Origin: Sphingobacterium sp. ML3W
GTDB taxonomy: Bacteria; Bacteroidota; Bacteroidia; Sphingobacteriales; Sphingobacteriaceae
Length of the DNA stretch: 64,000 bases
Direction of reading: 5' to 3'
NCBI RefSeq assembly: GCF_000747525.1
Contig: NZ_CP009278.1
Coordinates: 4,588,001 to 4,652,000 of the forward strand
Shown here: positions 8,342 to 16,120 of the stretch, piece by piece
Layout: each line of letters starts with the position of its first letter
How positions within the stretch are numbered: the stretch's first letter is position 1
Made by a program: the position numbers and the translations under genes
The notes under the pieces: model-generated
What the model saw: only the letters and a program-made list of their open reading frames with translations
The model's database searches: none
What the model was told of the DNA's origin: nothing

Positions 8342-8803
8342 ATGGCAACACTCGAAATAGGACAAAAAGCTCCAGAAATAACGGCTAAAAATCAAAATGG
8401 AGAAAACATCTCTTTATCGGATTACATCGGTAAAAAGGTCATTTTATATTTCTACCCAAAAGACAACACACCAGGCTGCACAACAGAAGCATGCAATTTT
8501 AGAGATAACTACCAATCCCTAAAGAAAGATGGATTCGAAATTATTGGTGTCAGTATCGATAGCGAAGCTTCGCATCAAAAGTTTATCAGCAAGCATGAAT
8601 TACCATTTCAATTGTTGGTAGATGAAGACCAAAAAATCGTCAATGACTATGGGGTATGGGTCGAGAAAAACATGTACGGTAAAAAATATATGGGAACGGC
8701 ACGGACGACATTTGTAATTGATGAACAGGGAAATATAGCACACATCATCAAAAAAGTGGACAATAAAAATGCTTCACAACAAATACGTGATCTCTTAAAA
8801 TAA
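8342..8803 (+). CDS. bcp: Thioredoxin-dependent peroxiredoxin, Bcp/PrxQ type
   Basis: A 153-residue cytoplasmic peroxiredoxin that reduces H2O2 and organic peroxides using thioredoxin. The active site PGCTTEAC gives peroxidatic C46 and a resolving candidate C51, the five-residue spacing of atypical 2-Cys Bcp enzymes. ATG 8342 (MATLEIGQKAPEI) is the family start; an in-frame upstream start at 8315 would add nine residues. It follows the M23 gene by 35 bp. Other peroxide-defence genes (catalase, tpx, osmC) occur within 20 kb. Confidence 0.95.
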   Translation: MATLEIGQKAPEITAKNQNGENISLSDYIGKKVILYFYPKDNTPGCTTEACNFRDNYQSLKKDGFEIIGVSIDSEASHQKFISKHELPFQLLVDEDQKIVNDYGVWVEKNMYGKKYMGTARTTFVIDEQGNIAHIIKKVDNKNASQQIRDLLK

Positions 8804-8850
8804 ACGGATGCTATAGCTATGCGACAACAGCAATATCGCATAGCTGCCGT
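8804..8850 (+). terminator. Hairpin after bcp
   Basis: A 10-bp perfect stem (8815-8824 and 8836-8845, AGCTATGCGA) with an 11-nt loop and an outer ACGG/CCGT pairing, directly after the bcp stop. Only a short T-rich tail follows. Confidence 0.55.
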
Positions 8851-9023
8851 TATTTACTGTTAATTATGATGGGAAAAACAACACCTTTCGTAATGACAGT
8901 TTTTATGTACGCATTGCTAGGTGCTAAATAAGAGTTATATTTAACTTACTCCCTGAATACGAATTAGCAATATCTAGGTACTACTATCTAAAATCTAAAT
9001 ACTAATAATTATATTTGCTACTT

Positions 9024-10493
9024 ATGAGCAAACAAACAGACGACTTCTTTAAAAGTATAGTATCCCACTCCAAGGAATATGGTTTTGTATTCCAATCGAG
9101 TGAAATCTATGATGGCTTAAGTGCTGTCTATGATTACGGTCAGTTAGGTTCTGAGTTGAAAAACAACTTGAAGACTTACTGGTGGAAATCAATGGTGCAA
9201 TTGAATGAAAATATAGTAGGCATCGATGCTGCAATTTTTATGCATCCAATGACTTGGAAAGCTTCGGGACACGTTGATGGATTTAGCGATCCTATGATCG
9301 ATAACAAGGATTCTAAAAAACGTTACCGTGCCGATCAATTGATCGAAGATAAAATAGCACGTTACGAAACTGATGGTAAAACTGAAAAAGCTGCTGCTTT
9401 GTTGGCAGAGTTTAATGTTGCTTTAAATGCAGATGATTTAGCTGCTTTAAAAACTATTATTGAAGATCATAATATTGTTTGTCCTGTCTCAGGTACAAAA
9501 AACTGGACGGATGTACGTCAGTTCAATTTAATGTTCGCCACACAAATGGGCGCCATGGCTGACGGAGCTGAGCAAGTATATTTACGTCCTGAAACTGCTC
9601 AAGGTATTTTTGTTAATTTCTTAAATGTTCAAAAATCTGGCCGGATGAAAATTCCTTTCGGAATTGCTCAAATCGGTAAAGCTTTCCGTAATGAAGTAAT
9701 TGCACGTCAATTCATTATGCGTATGCGTGAGTTTGAACAAATGGAATTACAATTTTTTGTTCGCCCAGGAACAGAAATGGAATGGTACAATAAGTGGAAA
9801 GAAACTCGTCTTAAATGGCATTTAGCTTTGGGTTTCAATCCTGACAACTACCGTTACCATGACCACGATAAGTTGGCACATTATGCTAATGCTGCAGTAG
9901 ATATCGAATTCAACTTCCCATTCGGATTTAAAGAAGTAGAAGGTATCCACTCGCGTACTGATTTCGATTTGAAACAACACCAAGAATTCTCAGGTAAAAA
10001 ATTACAATATTTTGATACCGAAATCAACCAGAATTATATCCCATATGTAGTGGAAACTTCCATTGGTTTGGATCGTTTATTCTTAACGGTTTTATGTAAT
10101 TCTTTGGTTCAAGAAGATCTTTCTACAGCAGAAAAACAAGATTCGCGCGTAGTATTGAAATTCCCACCTGCAATTGCTCCTGTAAAAGCAGCTATCTTAC
10201 CTTTGACTAAGAAAGATGGTTTACCGGAAAAAGCACGTGAGATCATGTCCGTATTGAAATTGGACTACAATGTACAATATGATGAGAAAGATTCGATTGG
10301 TAAGCGTTACCGTCGTCAAGACGCTATTGGTACTCCAATCTGTATCACAGTAGATCATCAGTCATTGGAAGACAACACGGTTACCATTCGTCACCGTGAC
10401 TCGATGCAACAAGAGCGTATCGCAATTGCTGAATTAGAGAAATTTGTTTCTGATTTAGTCGGTTGGAACACCTTGCTAAAAAAACTTATATAG
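9024..10493 (+). CDS. glyQS: Glycine--tRNA ligase (single-chain class II)
   Basis: A 489-residue cytoplasmic enzyme that charges tRNA-Gly with glycine. It is the dimeric eukaryote/archaea-like form rather than the alpha2beta2 bacterial form. It has the N-terminal QSSEIYDGLSAVYDYG segment, class II motif 2 (FRNEVIARQFIMRMREFEQME), motif 3 around SIGLDRLFL and a C-terminal anticodon-binding domain from ~residue 385. ATG 9024 is used; a TTG nine bases earlier is unlikely. TATATTTG (9010-9017) resembles a -7 box very near the start. A strong terminator follows. Confidence 0.97.
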   Translation: MSKQTDDFFKSIVSHSKEYGFVFQSSEIYDGLSAVYDYGQLGSELKNNLKTYWWKSMVQLNENIVGIDAAIFMHPMTWKASGHVDGFSDPMIDNKDSKKRYRADQLIEDKIARYETDGKTEKAAALLAEFNVALNADDLAALKTIIEDHNIVCPVSGTKNWTDVRQFNLMFATQMGAMADGAEQVYLRPETAQGIFVNFLNVQKSGRMKIPFGIAQIGKAFRNEVIARQFIMRMREFEQMELQFFVRPGTEMEWYNKWKETRLKWHLALGFNPDNYRYHDHDKLAHYANAAVDIEFNFPFGFKEVEGIHSRTDFDLKQHQEFSGKKLQYFDTEINQNYIPYVVETSIGLDRLFLTVLCNSLVQEDLSTAEKQDSRVVLKFPPAIAPVKAAILPLTKKDGLPEKAREIMSVLKLDYNVQYDEKDSIGKRYRRQDAIGTPICITVDHQSLEDNTVTIRHRDSMQQERIAIAELEKFVSDLVGWNTLLKKLI

Positions 10494-10502
10494 TCTTATA
10501 TA

Positions 10503-10545
10503 AAAGAGATTGGGTTCGTTTCATAGAAACGAACCCAATCTCTTT
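10503..10545. terminator. Bidirectional terminator between glyQS and the lipoprotein gene
   Basis: A perfect 20-bp stem (10503-10522 and 10526-10545) with a 3-nt loop, flanked by an A-run and a T-run. It lies between convergent genes and can serve both strands. Confidence 0.92.
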
Positions 10546-10594
10546 TTATGGCCTTAACGCATTAGGGGCTGTAAACTACACCTCTAAAATAACG

Positions 10595-12043
10595 CTAAAA
10601 ATCAACATCTACTTTTCCTTTCCAAATTTCATTTTTTCTAATCGTAAATCCCTGACCAGGATTACCCCCTTCTACTAACAATCCTTTAAATAATACCTGC
10701 ATATTATTCTTAGTTTCAGACTCCAGCACAAAAGTTCGAATTATAATTCCCTTTTCAAACACTTGTAATTCGTATTTGATTGCCTTATTCGTATCGTGGA
10801 ATCCCATAAACTGATTAAAATAAAAACTCTTATTCTCCACCGTAAAATTAGGCTCTATCGTTAAGATACTGCCGTCCAATTGACTATTACTGCTATTGCT
10901 AAACGGATAATAGTAAAAGCTCGGATGTTTTTGCTGAATACGAATGCTATCAATTGTGCTGAGGTTCTGTATATCGGTAAATTCTACTTTAATCTCACTA
11001 TAAATCCGATTTAATGTCAACGTTCTTTCAATAGATTGGGTGACTTCAAATGTATCTCTTACGGCATATAGCTCAGATTCCTTTTCTTGAAACGAATTGC
11101 TCAGATAGAATCCATTTCGATTTGTACTATTTACAAAACTAATGGGGCTGTTGGCATTTTTTGTGAGTACGCTCAGATAATAAGTCCCAATCGGTAGATC
11201 AATAGCAAACACCTCTTCTGCAGAGATTCCTCCCTGCTTCACCAGCACATCGCTTTCGGAATCATAGATATGATAGTATAATTTATTTTGCACGGCATCC
11301 CCATCTGCAATACCCGTAATCCTTAAATTATCCATTTTAAAGCTACCGCTTGTCGGATTAAAATTATTCCCTGGGGGGCGTTTTCCTTCAAGAGGACGAA
11401 GTCGAATCCAAACTTCCGATTTGCCTAAAATGGGAACTCCAGTCAAAGACTGGACAAGCGATAATTTCGAAGCACCTGAACTCGCTAAATCAAGCGGGTA
11501 ATGTATCGTATCTGAGAGCGATTCATAAGACAAGCCATTATCGAGAGAATAATCAATCAATAATGCTCGCGGCCCTGTCCCCGAACTATTGACATCCATT
11601 GCTAAATTGCCGAGCGATTCGATACCTGCAACTGGAAGTTTAAAGAAGATAGACTGCGCCGCCCTAAAACTAATTGCTTTACCCGTAGTAGGCCATCCAG
11701 CTGTGAAGCTGTAATCTACCAAGCCTTTATTATAATCAATAATTGGGGAAGGGTTAAAGGCGATAATTGGCTCTACGTTGCTTAAATCAAAGTCCCATTG
11801 AAATAAGATTTCTTCTTTCAAACTACCATTGGTAGTTGTTGAAGCTGCTTTTTTAACTCCGGCCTTTTTTTGTAACGGAGTCACAATACTTTCAAAATTT
11901 TTAATTTTGAACTTTACAGAAAACACATCTCCTTCTAATTCATCTGAAATTTTCTTGTTTTTTTGACATGACGAGGTAGCGGCTAATAAAGTAATGAATA
12001 GGAAAGAAAAGGTGATCCAATTTGATTTGAAACACTTTTTCAT
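10595..12043 (-). CDS. Hypothetical lipoprotein, 482 aa
   Basis: I do not recognise the family. The N-terminus is a lipoprotein signal: hydrophobic run, then SSC with the Cys at residue 26. The mature part is predicted mostly beta and repeatedly refers to no catalytic motif I can identify; residues ~75-240 resemble a jelly-roll-like secreted domain and the C-terminal half resembles Ig-like domains. It lies 56 bp after the M64 peptidase gene in the same direction with no hairpin between, so it probably belongs to the AraC-M64 operon and may act with the peptidase at the cell surface. Confidence 0.75.
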   Translation of the reverse strand: MKKCFKSNWITFSFLFITLLAATSSCQKNKKISDELEGDVFSVKFKIKNFESIVTPLQKKAGVKKAASTTTNGSLKEEILFQWDFDLSNVEPIIAFNPSPIIDYNKGLVDYSFTAGWPTTGKAISFRAAQSIFFKLPVAGIESLGNLAMDVNSSGTGPRALLIDYSLDNGLSYESLSDTIHYPLDLASSGASKLSLVQSLTGVPILGKSEVWIRLRPLEGKRPPGNNFNPTSGSFKMDNLRITGIADGDAVQNKLYYHIYDSESDVLVKQGGISAEEVFAIDLPIGTYYLSVLTKNANSPISFVNSTNRNGFYLSNSFQEKESELYAVRDTFEVTQSIERTLTLNRIYSEIKVEFTDIQNLSTIDSIRIQQKHPSFYYYPFSNSSNSQLDGSILTIEPNFTVENKSFYFNQFMGFHDTNKAIKYELQVFEKGIIIRTFVLESETKNNMQVLFKGLLVEGGNPGQGFTIRKNEIWKGKVDVDF

Positions 12044-12099
12044 AAAAATTAATTATTTAGATTAATATATAACCTAAACATAATAATTTCAAGTGTATA

Positions 12100-13833
12100 T
12101 CAAAACTTCGGGACGATAATTTCCAACTTTTCACTTTGACAGGTCGTCAGTTTATTAACTTTTACCACATATATTTTTGTTTGATGATTTGATTTTTTCA
12201 TCAACAAAACATTATTATTACCTTCTGGACGAACATATTCACCATTAAAATCATCCCACTCGTAGAGCTGTGTACCATTCTCGTTACACCATAGGTAATT
12301 GTAACGATCATCCGACCTGTCTTTCAGCTCAATACGGATTTTATCTAACTTCTTATCCCATGCTATACGTTTAATTTCAGGTTTTGCAACCTGATCAAAT
12401 ACGTGAATTACAATTTTACTTTTGGTAGATTTCTTATTCTTCCAAACGCTTTCCACAAAGTATGTCTTTTGCTCTTTTATATGATTTAAACGCACATTCA
12501 CACCTGTCGCAAAAGGAGTTCCAGCTAACGAGTCGGTATACCAGTTATATTGCAATCCGCGACTAGCATGCTTAAGAGTCAATACCTGTCCACCGTTAAA
12601 ACAGGTTTCCAAACGATTTCCCCATTGGGATTCAGGTGCTGTCAACTCACGTACCATAGGGTTCACAATTGACCAACTTGTCTCATATACATGCTGCTCA
12701 TGTGCTTCAATGCGGACCAATGAAGTCGTATCTCTCACCACAGCTTTTAATTGATTCGCCCCTAAACCAAGCATTCCTATATTCAAATAAATAGAATCTA
12801 TATGCTCAGCAATTAGGTCATCATTCAGATACCATTTCACGGTGAGTGTATTGGGTGATGGCTTTAACAATTTCAAGGCAAAAACCGATAGACTATCTGT
12901 ATCCGTTATTGTCTTGTTTTCAGGTCTGGCACCTACTATTGGATTCGTCTTATGATGGATCGTCTCGACAAATACTTCCTGACAAACTGCACAAAAAGGT
13001 GCAACTAAATATTGCATTTTACAAAATTCATGTGGCCTAAACCAGTTGGATTTTGATCCTTCACCACCATAGGAATACACACCAACACCCTGTGTGCCGA
13101 CCCACTGTTTCCAAGGGACTTTTGTAGGGTCGGTTTCCTGGGTCCGATTGGGTCCTTCAATAGCATATTGATTACCTGCCCAATATTCATCAGCTAAAAT
13201 CGCAAAGGAATGCCCAATCTCATGAACGGCAATATCATTGCTCATAAAATTAACGGTAGCAGTCGCATATTTACCTCCTGACCCCCCATAAAATGGGGAA
13301 TTCACCAAAATTACGACCTGCGTATAATTGGGGATATGCTCCTTTAACACCTTTTCAATAACATCATATTTTTGGGGAACGACCAAACGATGCAAACCAC
13401 CGTTATCAAAACTACTCCCAAATATGGTATTGGGTGAAGCAATGGGAACAGCGTACTTTTTTGTAAACATATTATACCTTGCTGGATACTGACTTAAATC
13501 CATATCCCCGTGAACACAGTCACTTGCATTTCCAACATGTGTAGCACCAGATTCTGGAGATGGTGTTTTAATTGCAAACACATTAAAATAATTGCTATAC
13601 TGACGAAAAGGTTCTGTCTGAAAAAAATAATCGGTGAAACGTTTTGCATCTTCTTCAAAATAAACCAATTCATCCTCGGTATACCCATCTCCAAGGATCA
13701 CGAGATTGACGACCTTTTGGTCCGTTCCTTGATATTGTAACGTATCGATAGCATACTGTTGTGCAGAACAAATAGGAAGAGAGAGTTGTAAAAAGAGAAA
13801 GCTAAAAAGTAAAGCTTGTAAGTAGATCTTCAT
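12100..13833 (-). CDS. Secreted M64-family (IgA peptidase-type) zinc metallopeptidase
   Basis: A 577-residue secreted protease. Signal peptide ~1-25 (ending CSAQQ). The M64 core shows NLVILGDGYTEDE (43-55), the zinc motif HEIGH at 204-208 and the downstream ADEYW (214-218). Family M64 includes a Clostridium IgA protease, but most environmental members have unknown substrates; IgA cleavage should not be assumed. The C-terminal ~250 residues contain Ig-like or PKD-like beta domains, which in this phylum often act as spacers or sorting regions. It lies 21 bp downstream of the AraC regulator gene and is probably transcribed with it. Confidence 0.9.
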   Translation of the reverse strand: MKIYLQALLFSFLFLQLSLPICSAQQYAIDTLQYQGTDQKVVNLVILGDGYTEDELVYFEEDAKRFTDYFFQTEPFRQYSNYFNVFAIKTPSPESGATHVGNASDCVHGDMDLSQYPARYNMFTKKYAVPIASPNTIFGSSFDNGGLHRLVVPQKYDVIEKVLKEHIPNYTQVVILVNSPFYGGSGGKYATATVNFMSNDIAVHEIGHSFAILADEYWAGNQYAIEGPNRTQETDPTKVPWKQWVGTQGVGVYSYGGEGSKSNWFRPHEFCKMQYLVAPFCAVCQEVFVETIHHKTNPIVGARPENKTITDTDSLSVFALKLLKPSPNTLTVKWYLNDDLIAEHIDSIYLNIGMLGLGANQLKAVVRDTTSLVRIEAHEQHVYETSWSIVNPMVRELTAPESQWGNRLETCFNGGQVLTLKHASRGLQYNWYTDSLAGTPFATGVNVRLNHIKEQKTYFVESVWKNKKSTKSKIVIHVFDQVAKPEIKRIAWDKKLDKIRIELKDRSDDRYNYLWCNENGTQLYEWDDFNGEYVRPEGNNNVLLMKKSNHQTKIYVVKVNKLTTCQSEKLEIIVPKF

Positions 13834-13854
13834 TTAAAAGTTATTAGTATATGA

Positions 13855-14736
13855 TTAATTCATGTCCTTAATCTTATGCTGTACCAGGTACTCACTGGGT
13901 GACATCTTAGTGATTTTTTTAAATACCCGATTAAAATTCACCACATTATTAAATCCTGTTTTAAAAGCAATATCCGACACATTCTCAGAAAGATCATGAA
14001 TCAGCATCTTGCAAGCCTGCTCAATACGGATTTCATTTAGAAAAGTAATATAAGTTTTCCGAGTATGTTTTTTAAAATATTTACAAAATGCGTGGGGGGT
14101 CATATGTGCAATACTCGAGATATCTTCTAATGATATCTTTCCTGCAAAGTGTTTAAATGTATATTGAAAGATTTCATTGATTCGAATTCCCTCCGCATCT
14201 GAATATTTCTTTTGAGGAATACCTGTATAAAGGGAGGTCCATAGATCAACTTTCTCTGCTAAATAATCTACTAAGCTTATAAATGCAGTCAATCGACCTA
14301 AGCCGTCTTCTTCATTAATTTGCAAGAATTTCCGTCTAATAGCAAGGCTTGAACTGGCATCCAGTTTTTTACTTACATTGATGTTTTCTAGAAAAAAACG
14401 TACCTGTTCCAATTCTGGTAATAGGAGAAAATCCTTAAACCGAGCATAATCGAAGAAAATATGGATGGCATGAATTTGCTCTTTTAAGGGGGGATCCGAA
14501 ATCAATTCGGACCTTTTGAACATATGCGGTTCATCGGCATCCACAATATATATTTCATCTTGTTTGAAATGATGTGTGAAATTGCCAATCAGGAAGGTCC
14601 CCTCTCCTTTTAATATGTAAGTCAGTTGGATTTCTTTATGTCGATGGTAGTTGCTGTAAAACTCGACCAACAAATCCTCTTGCACACAGACTGAGCCCTG
14701 GTTGGGAACAGGAACGGTAAACTGAACAACTTTCAT
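13855..14736 (-). CDS. AraC-family transcriptional regulator
   Basis: A 293-residue regulator with an N-terminal cupin-like ligand domain (YHRHKEIQLTYILKGEG, ~30-75) and a C-terminal double helix-turn-helix (~190-290), ending with the family pattern NVVNFNRVFKKITKMSPSEY. Such proteins usually activate nearby genes in response to a small molecule, often a sugar. It heads a compact minus-strand unit with the M64 peptidase and a lipoprotein, its likely targets. The terminator at 14764-14795 separates it from the TlpA-like gene upstream. Confidence 0.92.
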   Translation of the reverse strand: MKVVQFTVPVPNQGSVCVQEDLLVEFYSNYHRHKEIQLTYILKGEGTFLIGNFTHHFKQDEIYIVDADEPHMFKRSELISDPPLKEQIHAIHIFFDYARFKDFLLLPELEQVRFFLENINVSKKLDASSSLAIRRKFLQINEEDGLGRLTAFISLVDYLAEKVDLWTSLYTGIPQKKYSDAEGIRINEIFQYTFKHFAGKISLEDISSIAHMTPHAFCKYFKKHTRKTYITFLNEIRIEQACKMLIHDLSENVSDIAFKTGFNNVVNFNRVFKKITKMSPSEYLVQHKIKDMN

Positions 14737-14763
14737 CCTCCAAAATAGCTACAAAAAAAACAG

Positions 14764-14795
14764 ATATTGTTTAATTATTCAAATTTAAACAATAT
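14764..14795 (-). terminator. Terminator after the TlpA-like gene
   Basis: Perfect 11-bp arms (14764-14774 and 14785-14795, ATATTGTTTAA) with a 10-nt loop. On the minus strand the stem is followed by CTGTTTTTTTT, the T-run of an intrinsic terminator. Confidence 0.8.
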
Positions 14796-14819
14796 AGTAG
14801 ACAATAAACGTAAATCGTA

Positions 14820-16052
14820 TTATAATTTATTTTTAACCTTTTGAATAAAATCTGGCAATGTTGGATCCTCTCCCGCGAGCTCTATAATGGCTCTAGATTT
14901 TGGATCGACCCAAAGATAGCGTGGGGTTAATGCGATATTGTAGCTATTTTTAATAAAATCGCGATCGGTCACATTTAACAAATAACTATTGGAGCCTAAT
15001 CCGATAGCTTGGTTACTACTTCGCCAGCGCTCATAGTCTTCATCATCTGTCAGATACACAATTTCCACACCAAGTTTATTTAATTCAGCTTCCTTTTTAA
15101 CCAAAACGGGTAAATCCATTTTTGAATTTTTGCCCTTACTTGACCAGACCGCAACAATAATCATTTTCTTATCTTTCAACTGGTCAAACTTCAGAGAATC
15201 ACCCTGTAAATTTCGAGGTGTAATTTCTGGAAAAGCGGGCATGTTTCCATAATAATCTTTCACCTCCTCCACTTTAGCGATAGCGGCTTTTACCAGCGGG
15301 TGTTTCTGAATTGTAGGATCTAATGTTGCTAAAATTTCTTCATAGCGCTCGTAATTCTCCTTATTCACATCAATGTATTTAAAGGAATAGGGAATCAAAA
15401 AAGATGCTTTTTGATTACTATTTAAGACATAATCTGCGTACAGCTGTTTATCATCTTTTTTCCTTCTAATATCAGCCGACTGCTTTGACAATGTTTCGAG
15501 TCTATCTATCGTTTGATTATAAATAGATTCTTGTCCGCGGGTAATGGTCATTAGTTTAGCATTGAGGTCACCAATTTCATTTCGAATTTCTGTTAATTTC
15601 TTATCTAGGTCCCGAACTTGCTTTTCTTTATTTTTATTGAACGCAATCAGTTCATTTGTAGTCAAAGAGTTGGTTTTCACATCAACGTCATAGCTATCAC
15701 CATTTTGCTTAACGGTTACAGCATAATCTACTCCACCTTCTACATAAAGCGGATACATATACCTAAAAGACTGTTCAGAAGCAGAATCTGACTTGATGAT
15801 GAGGTCATAAAAGGCATCGATGGCCAACTCCCCTTCTAAAATAAAATTGCCTTGATTCACCTCAGCTCGTTGAAACTGCTGCATCGGATTTTCATGATCT
15901 TGCAAATAAACCGTCCCATGACCCTCTGGCTCTATGGAGCCTGTAATTTTATAGGTTATGGGCATACCTGTTTTCTCTTGCGGCGAATTTGACTGGCAAG
16001 AACTAAAAAAAAGGACGAAAAAAAGGGTATAATAAGTGATTGTCAGGTTCAT
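14820..16052 (-). CDS. TlpA-like lipoprotein (DUF4369 plus thioredoxin fold) lacking the CxxC
   Basis: A 410-residue lipoprotein. ATG 16052 gives a signal peptide ending in the lipobox-like FFSSC; an in-frame start at 16094 would begin inside the upstream terminator. Residues ~30-125 resemble DUF4369, then there is a helical/coiled region (~125-200), and the last ~140 residues have the thioredoxin/TlpA fold with the substrate-recognition cis-Pro segment ALTPRYLWVD. Where TlpA proteins have WCxxC, this one reads VWSSKGKNSK, so both redox cysteines are missing. It cannot be a conventional thiol-disulfide oxidoreductase and may be a binding or chaperone-like relative. It is downstream of the fucosidase genes but separated from them by a terminator. 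Confidence 0.82.
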   Translation of the reverse strand: MNLTITYYTLFFVLFFSSCQSNSPQEKTGMPITYKITGSIEPEGHGTVYLQDHENPMQQFQRAEVNQGNFILEGELAIDAFYDLIIKSDSASEQSFRYMYPLYVEGGVDYAVTVKQNGDSYDVDVKTNSLTTNELIAFNKNKEKQVRDLDKKLTEIRNEIGDLNAKLMTITRGQESIYNQTIDRLETLSKQSADIRRKKDDKQLYADYVLNSNQKASFLIPYSFKYIDVNKENYERYEEILATLDPTIQKHPLVKAAIAKVEEVKDYYGNMPAFPEITPRNLQGDSLKFDQLKDKKMIIVAVWSSKGKNSKMDLPVLVKKEAELNKLGVEIVYLTDDEDYERWRSSNQAIGLGSNSYLLNVTDRDFIKNSYNIALTPRYLWVDPKSRAIIELAGEDPTLPDFIQKVKNKL

Positions 16053-16062
16053 TACAAATAAA

Positions 16063-16101
16063 AAATTGGTTGTCAGTACAAAATATACTGACAACCAATT
16101 T
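16063..16101 (-). terminator. Terminator after the GH95 fucosidase gene
   Basis: A perfect 16-bp stem (16063-16078 and 16086-16101, AAATTGGTTGTCAGTA) with a 7-nt loop. On the minus strand it is followed by a T-rich tail that runs into the start of the TlpA-like gene. Confidence 0.88.
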
Positions 16102-16120
16102 ACAAAATTTTATTTATAAA

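Noticed and set aside
12100..13833. Reading the M64 peptidase as an IgA protease virulence factor
   Set aside because: The family name comes from one member; substrate specificity is not visible in the sequence and the genome looks environmental.
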